Origin: Paenibacillus sp.
GTDB taxonomy: Bacteria; Bacillota; Bacilli; Paenibacillales; YIM-B00363
Direction of reading: 5' to 3'
Length of the DNA stretch: 64,000 nucleotides
Assembly (NCBI RefSeq): GCF_031177825.1
Contig: NZ_JAPSKE010000009.1
Location: 124,001 to 188,000, forward strand
The notes beneath the pieces are model-generated. The model saw nothing but the letters and a program-made list of their open reading frames with translations, had not been told where the DNA came from and made no database searches. Below are positions 53,420 to 61,864 of this stretch, one piece after another. Both the position numbers and the translations under genes were made by a program. Position 1 is the stretch's first letter; every line of letters starts with the position of its first letter.

Positions 53420-53436
53420 AACCTGTATGATAGGTT
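53420..53436. promoter_or_regulatory. Candidate operator of the second GntR regulator
   Basis: AACCTGTATGATAGGTT: 5-bp inverted arms around GTATGAT, wider dyad TATCA/TGATA-like flanks. It is between the adjacent gntR gene and the ABC operon and shares the TGTATGAT word with the other GntR operators. Confidence 0.5.
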
Positions 53437-53495
53437 AATCATAGAGGGAGACGGAACATTCTGTCAATACGAATGTCAGGAATTTTTACAATGAT

Positions 53496-54182
53496 TTAAT
53501 AGTTCCGAATGTTGCCTTCGATCAAATCCATCATCTTGTTGAATTCCGTCAATGCGTGGTTCACGTCGCGCTTCGCGATCCCCTCGAAAAGCGTATGGTG
53601 GAACATGTAAGTGTCGTCGAACAACCGCTTCTCGCCGAGCGGCTCGACGAAAAATTTCTCGTACAGCTCGGAGATCGACTCGAATACGCTGTGCAGCAGC
53701 GGATTGGAAGCGGCTTTGTAGATGTACTGGTGGAACGCGTAATCGATCTCGGAGGTGTCCAAATTTTGCCGTTTCCGTTCGTCGTAGATTTTCAGGCACT
53801 CCCGCATCTCCTCGATCGTCTCCGCATCGATTCGCCGGGCCGCCAGCTCCACCGCCTTCCCTTCCAGCGCTCTGCGAACGTCCAGAATGTGCAGCAGAAA
53901 CTTCTTCTCGCTCTCGACCTTCACCTTCCCCGCGTACCGGAACGAACCGGCCTCGGTCGCGTCCTTGACGAAGATGCCCTTGCCGTTCTCTACCTTGATG
54001 ATATCGATCGCTTCCAAGTAGCGCAGCCCTTCGCGCAGCGAAGATCGGCCGACGCCCAGCAGCTTCGTCAGCACCTCGACGGACGGCAGCTTATCCCCTT
54101 CGCGCAGCTCGTGCTCCTCGATGTACTTCTGGATTTCCTCCGCGACCAGCTCATGCATATGGCGCTTCTTCACTTTGCGCAA
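53496..54182 (-). CDS. GntR-family regulator, FCD subfamily (second copy)
   Basis: A protein of 228 residues: winged helix (HELVAEEIQKYIEEHELREG then LTKLLGVGRSSLREGLRYLE) and FCD domain (YAFHQYIYKAASNPLLHSVF, MFHHTLFEGIAKRD with metal His). Start TTG 54182 has GGGAGGGG seven bases ahead. It is directly upstream of and co-oriented with the binding protein-permease-PLP-enzyme operon, which it probably represses. A perfect 12-base palindrome GACTCGCGAGTC is 20 bases upstream of its start. Confidence 0.9.
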   Translation of the reverse strand: MRKVKKRHMHELVAEEIQKYIEEHELREGDKLPSVEVLTKLLGVGRSSLREGLRYLEAIDIIKVENGKGIFVKDATEAGSFRYAGKVKVESEKKFLLHILDVRRALEGKAVELAARRIDAETIEEMRECLKIYDERKRQNLDTSEIDYAFHQYIYKAASNPLLHSVFESISELYEKFFVEPLGEKRLFDDTYMFHHTLFEGIAKRDVNHALTEFNKMMDLIEGNIRNY

Positions 54183-54201
54183 TTCGTATCCCCTCCCTTC
54201 T

Positions 54202-54213
54202 GACTCGCGAGTC
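54202..54213. promoter_or_regulatory. 12-base perfect palindrome upstream of gntR
   Basis: GACTCGCGAGTC lies 20 bases ahead of the gntR start codon. It could be an autoregulatory site, but it does not resemble the 53420 repeat. Confidence 0.35.
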
Positions 54214-54326
54214 GATTTGAAGGAATGGTATTAAAAATAACGCACCTTGTCAACAACGAAAAAAGAACCGCCGCCCGCACCGCCGTTCCTTGGCGGCGTT
54301 CCGAGCGGCGGCCGGCGCGAGGCCGT

Positions 54327-57296
54327 CTACTCGATCCATCGCATCCGCAGCCAGCGCGGACGGTAGATCGTTCCGTCGACGTAATGCTGATTGCCGTCCG
54401 TCGCGTTCACGTTGTAGGTGATCAGCAGCTCCCCTTCGTCGGACAGATGCGGGTGCGCTTTCGCGTTATACGTGTTCGTGAGCGGATTCATGCCCGGCTC
54501 GGGCGCGTAATAGAAGGCGACCGGCGCTTGGAACGGCCCCGTCGGGCTGTCGGCGACGCTGTATTCCAACGTGTTGCTGAGCGAGTCTTTCTCGTAGACG
54601 AGCACGTATTTGCCGTCCAGCGGACCGCCTTGCATGCGCGTGACGCTCAGCTCCGGCGAGACGTTGACGCCGGGCAGCAGCAGGGCGCTGTCTTCGATGT
54701 GGCGCGACCACCCTTTTTCCGAACCGCCCCAAAACCGCCATTCGTTAAACGACTCGAACTTCGCCTCCGCCACCCGAGCGACGACGAGGTTCCGTTCGAA
54801 CGCGTGATCCCGGTAGCCGTACACATAGATGTATCCGTCCGGATCCGGCGCGCCGGAAGCCGCCGTGTTCGGCATGACGCCTGCGCCGTACGTGAACTTC
54901 AGCGGCCATTGCCAGCCGGGCACGCCCGGCGCGTAATCGACGACCGTCTCGTAATACAGCGGCGTATCGGATTGCGTAATGCCGGTCAGCACCGGTCCGC
55001 CGGCGTTCGGCAGCTTCGCCATCGCCACGCCGACGACCTTGAACTGCCAGCCCGGAGGCTGCGTCGGATCCGGCGCCATGTTGAGCGGGAACGCATAGAA
55101 GCTGTCCCCGAGGGAGATCCCGTCTTGCAGCCAATACCAGTTGCCGGCGGGCGCCGACGAAGACGCGCTGTCGGCTTCCGCCCGGACGAATCGAAGCAGT
55201 TCCCCATCAGCCGTATAGAAGCGAACCTGACTGAGTCCGTACGCCGCTTCGTCGCCTGTCGCGCCGCCCCAGTTGCCGTCGCCGGGCGCCGCGTTCGGCA
55301 CGATCTTCACGTATCGCGCGGCCGCGCCTCCGAAGTCGACGACGCCGCCCCCCGTCAAGTTCGTCGCGGAGAGCTTCGGCGATCCGTCCGCCTTGGCGAA
55401 TTGGAACGGGTAGCCTGCCGTCTGCAGCTCCGTATATGCGACATCGTCCGTCGAATAGAGAATCTTCACGTTCTTCATGCCTCGGTCGACGTACGGCACG
55501 TCCGGCTGCGCCGGGTCGAACTGGTTATAGTTCCAGATCGGCATCCGACCGAGCGCGTACGCGGCGCCCAGATCGAACTTGATCCAATGCTCGCCGCCGT
55601 CCGCCGCGGACAACCACATCGTATGGCCGTCCTTCCGATTGTCGTGCGTGTCCGTGGGCTGCGGCGGCGTCACCGCCGTCGGCGCGCTCGGGTGCGCGGA
55701 CGGCGACATGCCGAACGCGTTGTTCGCGACGTTGGCCGCGACCGTCCCGACGTAAGCGTAAGGCGTATTCGGTTCGAAAATGCTCGAGAAATCCTGCCCC
55801 GTCCCGTCCGAGCCCCAAAGAAACTCTGCGTTCCGCGGGTCCGGCACGCTGCCTTCCAGCGTCGCGAGCGTGTTGTTGTAGAAGCCTTGCAGGTCGCGCG
55901 CCTTCGTTACCGGATCGACGGAGCCCGTGAACGTATCGCTGAACAGAAACAGCGTATCCGTCCGGTCCGACGCCCCTTGCGCGTCCACCCCGTTATAGGC
56001 GATCGAGAAAATGCCGTCCGACCCCGTCCACCCCTCGGTCCGAGCGAACAGCGACGTCCACTCCGGCGCGGACTCCACGACCATCCCGGGCGCGCTGTAG
56101 AACCGCGCTTCGGCAAGCCCGAATGCATCCCCGCCGCCCCAGTTGCCCGGCTCCGCCGCATCCGCCGCCGGGTTCGGCTCGATCCTTACGTACCTCGCGC
56201 TCGCGCCGCCGAAGTCGACGGGTCCTCCGCTCGCGAGGTTCGACGCCGCCTCCGGCGCGGCGCCCGACGCGCGCGCGAACTCGAGCGGCGCTCCGCCGTT
56301 CGCGTAGGTCCAGGCGATGCCGTCGAGCGAAACCTTCACCTTCGCCCAGCGAATGCCCCGATCCGCGCCGTCCAAGGCGTTGTAGTTCCATACGTGCAGC
56401 TCCCCGAGCGGGAACGTGCCGCCGAGATCGAATTCGATCCAATTCGCCGCTCCCGGGGCGTCCGCCGTCGACCACATGGCGGCGCTGTCGTTGCCGTGCG
56501 TATCCTCGCGGCTGCCTACTCCGGACATGCCGTAGTTGTTGACCGCGTTGTCCGCGGGCGCGTCCGGCCGTTCGCTGCCGGCTTTCGCGCGCGCGACGGC
56601 GATGGAATCGCCGGCATCGTCCACGATATTGGCATGGCGGTACAATCGGACCTCGGCGATGCCGTAATGCTTGTCTTTCTCCCGGCCCGCGCCCCAATTG
56701 CCGCTGGCGGCGTGCGCGTCGGGTACGATTTTGACATATCGGGCGGGGACGCCGGCGAAGTCGATCGGAGCGGCAAGATTGGAGGCTTGCTCGTTCGGGG
56801 AGCCGGTCGCCTTTTCCAACTTGTGCTTCTTCCCCGGGCCTCCCAACGAGCTCCACCGGACGCCGTCGATCGAATACAAAATCTCCGCGTGCTTGACGCC
56901 CCACTCGGCTCCGCCCGGCTCGTTATAGTTCCAAATCAGCATCCGCCCGAGCGGGGCGACCGCGCCCAGATCGAGCTGCAGCCAATTGTCGGCGCCGGGG
57001 AACGCGTCCGTCCGCCACATCGTGCCGCTCCCCGTGCCGTGCAGCTCCAGGGGGCCGAAGAAGCCGGACATCCCCGAATTGTTCGTCGCGTTCGCCGCCT
57101 CGAAGCCCGGCGCCTCGCTTCCGGCCGTCGTCGCGACCGGCTTCAGCAGCAGCTGCTCGGCGTACAGTACCCCCTCGGAGGCGCCCGGCGGGCTCGAGCT
57201 CCCGGAGGACGCCGCTCCGACGCTCGGCAACGCCGCGGAAGCCGAGACGCAGAGGGCGAGACTGACGGTAATCCATCGTCGGTTTGCGATTCGCAC
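54327..57296 (-). CDS. Secreted discoidin/propeller protein with a discoidin domain inserted in the propeller
   Basis: A protein of 989 residues with a Sec signal peptide (about residues 1-28). Two F5/8-type C (discoidin) domains occupy about 55-220 and 225-400, each with a WLQLDLG/WIEFDLG strand and a RYVKI.P block. A beta-propeller-like catalytic domain begins near 410 (GWTGSDGIFSIAYNG, FSDTFTGSVDP), is interrupted at about 515-705 by a third discoidin domain, and resumes to the end (YWLQDGISLGDSFYAFP; YNAKAHPHLSDEGELLITYN). The catalytic part resembles a DUF4185/DUF5005-like glycan-active fold; the reaction is unknown. The paralogue at 59200 lacks the insertion. Last gene of an operon with the esterase upstream. 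Confidence 0.82.
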   Translation of the reverse strand: MRIANRRWITVSLALCVSASAALPSVGAASSGSSSPPGASEGVLYAEQLLLKPVATTAGSEAPGFEAANATNNSGMSGFFGPLELHGTGSGTMWRTDAFPGADNWLQLDLGAVAPLGRMLIWNYNEPGGAEWGVKHAEILYSIDGVRWSSLGGPGKKHKLEKATGSPNEQASNLAAPIDFAGVPARYVKIVPDAHAASGNWGAGREKDKHYGIAEVRLYRHANIVDDAGDSIAVARAKAGSERPDAPADNAVNNYGMSGVGSREDTHGNDSAAMWSTADAPGAANWIEFDLGGTFPLGELHVWNYNALDGADRGIRWAKVKVSLDGIAWTYANGGAPLEFARASGAAPEAASNLASGGPVDFGGASARYVRIEPNPAADAAEPGNWGGGDAFGLAEARFYSAPGMVVESAPEWTSLFARTEGWTGSDGIFSIAYNGVDAQGASDRTDTLFLFSDTFTGSVDPVTKARDLQGFYNNTLATLEGSVPDPRNAEFLWGSDGTGQDFSSIFEPNTPYAYVGTVAANVANNAFGMSPSAHPSAPTAVTPPQPTDTHDNRKDGHTMWLSAADGGEHWIKFDLGAAYALGRMPIWNYNQFDPAQPDVPYVDRGMKNVKILYSTDDVAYTELQTAGYPFQFAKADGSPKLSATNLTGGGVVDFGGAAARYVKIVPNAAPGDGNWGGATGDEAAYGLSQVRFYTADGELLRFVRAEADSASSSAPAGNWYWLQDGISLGDSFYAFPLNMAPDPTQPPGWQFKVVGVAMAKLPNAGGPVLTGITQSDTPLYYETVVDYAPGVPGWQWPLKFTYGAGVMPNTAASGAPDPDGYIYVYGYRDHAFERNLVVARVAEAKFESFNEWRFWGGSEKGWSRHIEDSALLLPGVNVSPELSVTRMQGGPLDGKYVLVYEKDSLSNTLEYSVADSPTGPFQAPVAFYYAPEPGMNPLTNTYNAKAHPHLSDEGELLITYNVNATDGNQHYVDGTIYRPRWLRMRWIE

Positions 57297-57337
57297 ATCG
57301 ATTCCTTCCTCTCATGTTCGGATTCGGATGGACAGCT

Positions 57338-58858
57338 TCACTCGCGGTTTTCGTCCGTTCGGCCATCGATCGCGGCCGGGCTCCCCCTCCCTTCGCGGTC
57401 CGTCCGGAACGGCGCCGCCGGCAGCCCGAAGCCGTCGGTCAAGTTCGCCTCCGGGTAGTTCGCCCAACCGTAGCGCGCGGCGATCGGCCGCGGCGCTCGG
57501 TCGGAGAAGGCGATTACGGTGTCGCCCTCGATTCGCGCCTCCGCGGGGACATAGACGCGGTCGGCGCCGCACAGCTCGAAGCCGACGAGCTGCTCGCCGT
57601 CCTTCGTCGTCAGGCGATCGCCCCCGAAGCGGAATCGAAGCCGCGCCGCGCCGCGGTCGTTCACCTGCATCGCAACGAAGCGCGGACCTTCGCCATGGAC
57701 GTCGCATCGGCCGTAGACGCGAGCCAGCGCCAGCCGCGCGAGTCGGTCGCCGACCGGTTTCTTGTCGGCCGGGTGGATGTCGTCCTTTTCCCCGCAATCC
57801 AGGATGACCGCCATCGCGGTATGCGGCACGCGCTCCGCGACGATCGTCTGCGACTCGCGAAGCAGCGCCCACGCGTCGCCGCCCGGATCGCCGTCGCAGC
57901 CGAACGACGGGAGCTGCGCGTAGAGGAAGGGCAGCGCGTCGTCTTCCCAGTCCCGCCGCCAATTGCGGATCAACGCCTCGAGCAGCTTGTCGTACAACAT
58001 CGGGCGATGCGCATCTCCCTCGCCTTGGTAGTAGAGGAAGCCCTTCAGCGTGTACGGGGCCGCGCGCTTCAGCATCGTCTCGTACAACCCGTTCGGGCGC
58101 ATGAAGCTTCTCGGACTCATGGGCGGCGGCCACGGGACCGGTCCGAGCTCCTCCTTCGTCTTCCCTTGCGAGACCGCCGCCTCGTATGCCGCGAACGCGT
58201 CCTGGAACGCGCGCTCCTCCGCTTCGTACGCCTCCCAATCGAAATCCTTCGCGATCGCGCGGAACTCGTCCAAGTAGACGCGCAGCGCCGGGTCCCGCTC
58301 CAGCGTCTCCTCCGCGACCCAGCAAGCGGCCGAGGTCGCGCCCATGTTGCAGCCGACGATGCCGATCGCGACGCCCGTCTCCGCATGGACGCGCTTCGCG
58401 AAATGATAGGCGACCGCCGAAAACTCCCCCGCCGCCTCCGGCCCGCTCGCGCGCCAGCCGCTCTCCCGCTCGACGCCGTCGTCGTACGCGACCTTCGGAA
58501 CCTCGTAATATCGAATGAGCGGGTAGCCGCCGGAGTTCTCGATCTCCTCCGCCCCGCCGGCGGACGACTGCAGCGGCCATTGCATGTTCGATTGCCCGCC
58601 GGCCAGCCACACGTCGCCGTACCACACATCGTCGAAGACGATCGCTTCGGCTCCCGATCTTACCGCGAGCCGATAAGGTCCGCCCGCGTCGTTCGCCGGC
58701 AGCGTCGCGCGCCAGCTTCCGCCCGCCGCGACCGCCGTCGCGCGCCGGCCGGCGCATTCGACCTCGATGACCTCGCCGTCGGCCGCCTCGCCGAAGATGG
58801 CGACTTCTTTCTCCCGTTGCAGCACCATATGATCGGAAAATATCGGATGGACCCGCAC
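57338..58858 (-). CDS. Sialate O-acetylesterase-type SGNH esterase
   Basis: A SASA-family (DUF303) esterase of about 506 residues. N-terminal beta-domain (IFSDHMVLQREKEVAIFG), then the nucleophile block LAGGQSNMQWPL (Ser), GIVGCNMGATSAACW, LYYQGEGDAHR, and the late catalytic block CGEKDDIHPADK (Asp/His). It removes acetyl groups from glycans; the sialate name is only a family label here, with pectin or hemicellulose acetyls more likely. GTG 58858 is preferred to ATG 58909, because AAAGGGG lies seven bases ahead and a promoter (58919-58947) would leave the ATG at its +1. No signal peptide. Co-transcribed with the secreted discoidin protein. Confidence 0.85.
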   Translation of the reverse strand: MRVHPIFSDHMVLQREKEVAIFGEAADGEVIEVECAGRRATAVAAGGSWRATLPANDAGGPYRLAVRSGAEAIVFDDVWYGDVWLAGGQSNMQWPLQSSAGGAEEIENSGGYPLIRYYEVPKVAYDDGVERESGWRASGPEAAGEFSAVAYHFAKRVHAETGVAIGIVGCNMGATSAACWVAEETLERDPALRVYLDEFRAIAKDFDWEAYEAEERAFQDAFAAYEAAVSQGKTKEELGPVPWPPPMSPRSFMRPNGLYETMLKRAAPYTLKGFLYYQGEGDAHRPMLYDKLLEALIRNWRRDWEDDALPFLYAQLPSFGCDGDPGGDAWALLRESQTIVAERVPHTAMAVILDCGEKDDIHPADKKPVGDRLARLALARVYGRCDVHGEGPRFVAMQVNDRGAARLRFRFGGDRLTTKDGEQLVGFELCGADRVYVPAEARIEGDTVIAFSDRAPRPIAARYGWANYPEANLTDGFGLPAAPFRTDREGRGSPAAIDGRTDENRE

Positions 58859-58918
58859 CCTTGCACCCCTTTCCCGAGCGAGTTTGTTTGCCGATTTATT
58901 CGCTTCCATTTCGTTGCA

Positions 58919-58947
58919 AGTATAGTCCCGCCGTCGGATCCTGTCTT
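58919..58947 (-). promoter_or_regulatory. Promoter of the esterase-discoidin operon
   Basis: Minus strand AAGACA (58942-58947), 17 bases, TATACT (58919-58924). The predicted start is about 50 bases ahead of GTG 58858. Confidence 0.55.
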
Positions 58948-58992
58948 TGCGTAGGTACGGGGACACCGCGCGAAAGCGGGTGAACCCTCTAT

Positions 58993-59043
58993 TTTCGTAT
59001 CGTAGATATATTTCTAAGTTAGAAAGTCATCTACGATACGAAA
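58993..59043. repeat. 51-bp nested perfect palindrome
   Basis: Outer arms TTTCGTATCGTAGAT and ATCTACGATACGAAA are perfectly complementary (15 bp); after a 3-by-3 gap an inner 15-base palindrome TTTCTAAGTTAGAAA (7-bp arms, one central G) fills the centre. AT-rich in a GC-rich genome and without T-runs on either side. It lies in the 341-bp gap 58859-59199, which also holds the esterase promoter and a small TCGGAG/CTCCGA hairpin near 59160, but no gene. Confidence 0.8.
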
Positions 59044-59199
59044 TAAGTATGTTACGCCCCCCTTTGGCAGGAGGTGCGCAAAGCGTGCGAAGTTCAAGGG
59101 CGGAAGTGTGTCGGCGGGCGCGGTTCGGGGGCGGTTGCTCAGCTACTGTGGGGATTAATCGGAGTTACTCCGACTGCAGCTCCCCAAGCGGCTGCCGTC

Positions 59200-60867
59200 C
59201 TACTCGATCCGGCGCACGTTCACGAAGCGGGGGCGGTAGATGTCCGCATGGCGAACGTGATCAATCATCGACGTCGAGTTGACGTTGTAGCTGATCAACA
59301 GTTCTCCCGGCTTCGACAGGCTCGGATGCGCCTTCGCGTTGTACACGTACCGGCCGCCGCCCTCCTTCGCCTCCGGGCAAGCGTAGAGCGCGATCTCGCC
59401 TTCGAACGGGCCGACCGGGCTGTCGCCGAGCTGGATGGCGACGGCCCGCGGCTCGTCGCTCCGCATGTACGCGAGCGCGTACCGGCCGTGTTGCGAGCCG
59501 CCTCGCAGCGGCGAGACGCTGTACTCCGGCGACGTCTCCGACGAGACGGGCGCCGCCTCGGCGCGATCGGGCGACCAGCCGTGCCCGTCCCAGAACGTCC
59601 ATCGCCCGCAGTCGGACAGATGCTCGGGAAGGGTGCGCGCGACGATCGCCCGGAGGCGGCCGTCGTTCAGCAAGCCGTACACATAGACGTATCCGTCCGG
59701 ATCCGGCACGTTCGACGCTTCGGTATGCGGCATGACCGCCGCGCCGAAATACGCAAGATGGCCGGACGCCGTCGCGCCGTAGAGCGGCGTATCGAACTGC
59801 TCGATCGAATCGAAATCCGGTCCTTCCGGCGTCATGGGCGACCGGCAGATCGTCACGCCGTGCACCTGGAACTGGAAGCCGTCCGGCCCGTCCGGATTCG
59901 GACCGACGATCATCGGGAAGCAGTAGAAGCTTCCGCCGACGGAAGCGCCGTCCTGCAGCCAATAATAGGCGCCGTCGACGGCCGCCGCCTTCGGCGTCGC
60001 GGGGACGATCGCGCTGTCCGGCGCGGCCGGATCGGCGTCGTTCCACAGGAAGCGAAGACGCTCCGGATCCGGCTCGGCGCCGTCGAGCAGCGCCATCGAG
60101 TTGTTGATCATCTTCATCGTCAAGCGCCGCCTCGTAACCGGATCCACCTCGCCGACGAACGTGTCGCCGAACAACAGCAGCGTCCTTCCGAAGGCGCCGT
60201 CGCCGTGGGAATCGCGCCCGTCCAAGGGAATCGAGTAGATGCCGTCCGAGCCGGTCCAGCCGGAGCCGCGCCGGAACAACGCGTTCCACGCTTCCGCGGG
60301 CTCCGCGGCCCAGCCGGTTCCCGCGTAGAAGCGAACCGCGCTTAGCCCGCCGAACCGGTCGTTCGCGTCGCATCCGCCCCAGAATCCGTCCGCGCGGAGG
60401 TCCGCCGCGATACGCACGTACCTCGCGAGCGGATTGGTCCATCGGATCGAGGTTTCCCCCGCCTCCGCGGAGGATCCGTTCGCCGGAGCCAGCTCGTACG
60501 GGGCGCCTTCTTCCCCGGCCAACTCGGTCCACCGCTCCCCGTCCAGCGAGTGTTCTAGGGTAATTCGCCGTAAGCCGCGCTTCCATAGATCCGGAAACCC
60601 GGGCAACGATTGTCGATAGTTCCGCACCCGCATTTCGCCGATCGGGTAGGTAGCCCCAAGATCGAACTCGACCCATACCGAACCGTCCCGCTCGTCCGCG
60701 ACCCAAGAAGCCGAGGCAGGCGGCCCGGTATCGGCAATCAGATTTTCGGCGCGAGCGTCCGGACTCGCCTCCGAGCTCGCCCGGACGCTCGCGACGGGAA
60801 TGTTATCGCCGGTTCGAAGCGGTCGCGAGATCGCCGCGGACGCCTTCGCCGCCGTTGATGATGCCAT
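59200..60867 (-). CDS. Cytoplasmic discoidin/propeller protein (compact paralogue)
   Basis: A protein of 555 residues. One F5/8-type C domain (about 25-182: VWVEFDLGATYPIGEMRV, PLARYVRIAADL) is followed by the same propeller-like domain as the gene at 54327 (GWTGSDGIYSIPLDG, LLFGDTFVGEVDPV, YYWLQDGASVGGSFYCFP, YNAKAHPSLSKPGELLISYN), without the inserted domain. No signal peptide, in contrast to its paralogue. Function unknown; the fold is DUF4185/DUF5005-like. ATG 60867 has AGGAGG eight bases upstream. It follows the ROK gene and precedes the esterase operon. Confidence 0.82.
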   Translation of the reverse strand: MASSTAAKASAAISRPLRTGDNIPVASVRASSEASPDARAENLIADTGPPASASWVADERDGSVWVEFDLGATYPIGEMRVRNYRQSLPGFPDLWKRGLRRITLEHSLDGERWTELAGEEGAPYELAPANGSSAEAGETSIRWTNPLARYVRIAADLRADGFWGGCDANDRFGGLSAVRFYAGTGWAAEPAEAWNALFRRGSGWTGSDGIYSIPLDGRDSHGDGAFGRTLLLFGDTFVGEVDPVTRRRLTMKMINNSMALLDGAEPDPERLRFLWNDADPAAPDSAIVPATPKAAAVDGAYYWLQDGASVGGSFYCFPMIVGPNPDGPDGFQFQVHGVTICRSPMTPEGPDFDSIEQFDTPLYGATASGHLAYFGAAVMPHTEASNVPDPDGYVYVYGLLNDGRLRAIVARTLPEHLSDCGRWTFWDGHGWSPDRAEAAPVSSETSPEYSVSPLRGGSQHGRYALAYMRSDEPRAVAIQLGDSPVGPFEGEIALYACPEAKEGGGRYVYNAKAHPSLSKPGELLISYNVNSTSMIDHVRHADIYRPRFVNVRRIE

Positions 60868-60913
60868 ATCGATGTCCTCCTTCAAGTACCGAACGATGTC
60901 GATCGGTTCGTCC

Positions 60914-61864
60914 TCACCCGCTCTGCGCGTTCCCCGCCTGCACGTCCGCGAGCAGCTTGGCGACGCCGACGAACGCGCTGAGATTCGCCCGGTCGCTGTA
61001 GCGAACGGCGACGTCCGGGAAGCCGAGCGCCGCGCGGACCTCGTCTTGGAACAAGTCGGCGCTCTTCGCGATCTGCCCGCCCACGACGATGCCGTCCGGC
61101 CGAAAGCGCGCGACGAACGGCCGCAGCATCTCGCCGGCCAAGCGACCGAAGCGCCGGAACGTCTCCGCGGCCGCCGCGTCGCCGCCGCGCGCGAGCTCGG
61201 CGAGCTCCTTCACGTCCAGCCCCGGGTCGGCGCCCAGCTCGGCCGCGATCCGGAGGATGCCCCGCTTCGAGATGTAATCGTCCACGATCGATTCGCGGAA
61301 GGGCTCCTTATACAACCACCCGTTCGGCGGCACGTCCGGCCGGTCCTTCACCAAGACGCCCCCGTCGATGAACGCCGAGCCGGCCCCCGATCCGAGCGTA
61401 AGGCAGATCGTTCTCTCATAGGCTTGCGCGGCGCCGGACAGCAGCTCCCCGAGCGCGAACAGGTTCGCGTCGTTCTCGAACACGACGGAGAACGGCGCCG
61501 CCATCCGCCGGCGCAAGCCGGCGTTCTGCAGCAGCCGATTCGTCAGCTCCTCGCGGAGATTGACGCCGTAAATATGATCGAATTTACCCAAGCCCCGGAT
61601 GTAGCAGATGCCGTTCTCATAATCGAACGGCCCCGGGAACGCGAAGCCGATGCCGGACAACAAGGAATGTTTGTCGATAATCTTAGCCGCCTGCTGCTCG
61701 ATCACGGACGTCAGATGCTTCAGCAGCGTCTCCTTGTCCTCCTTCGAGCGGGACGGATAGATCATGATCGTATCCATGCGCACGTCGCCGCTCGCGTTCA
61801 GCACCGCGGCTTTGATGAAGACGCCTCCGATGTCGAGGGCGATGGAATATACGTTATGGGTCAC
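60914..61864 (-). CDS. ROK-family sugar kinase-like protein lacking the zinc motif
   Basis: A ROK/ASKHA protein of 316 residues. Phosphate-binding LDIGGVFIKAAV, catalytic FENDANLFALGE (Asp), LTLGSGAGSAFIDGG and GIVVGGQIAKS are present, but the usual CxCGxxGC zinc-binding motif is missing where expected. It may phosphorylate an imported sugar. GTG 61864 overlaps the permease stop by four bases (GTGA), so the two are coupled. It stands where a second permease gene is common. Confidence 0.82.
   Translation of the reverse strand: MTHNVYSIALDIGGVFIKAAVLNASGDVRMDTIMIYPSRSKEDKETLLKHLTSVIEQQAAKIIDKHSLLSGIGFAFPGPFDYENGICYIRGLGKFDHIYGVNLREELTNRLLQNAGLRRRMAAPFSVVFENDANLFALGELLSGAAQAYERTICLTLGSGAGSAFIDGGVLVKDRPDVPPNGWLYKEPFRESIVDDYISKRGILRIAAELGADPGLDVKELAELARGGDAAAAETFRRFGRLAGEMLRPFVARFRPDGIVVGGQIAKSADLFQDEVRAALGFPDVAVRYSDRANLSAFVGVAKLLADVQAGNAQSG

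Noticed and set aside
54225..57458. Open frame of 1077 codons on the plus strand
   Set aside because: It is antisense to the discoidin protein on the minus strand, has Arg/Ala-rich low-information sequence with no recognisable domain, and no ribosome binding site. Typical shadow ORF in high-GC DNA.
58993..59043. Intrinsic terminator
   Set aside because: Stem is perfect but there is no T-run on either strand, so kept as a palindrome of unknown role.
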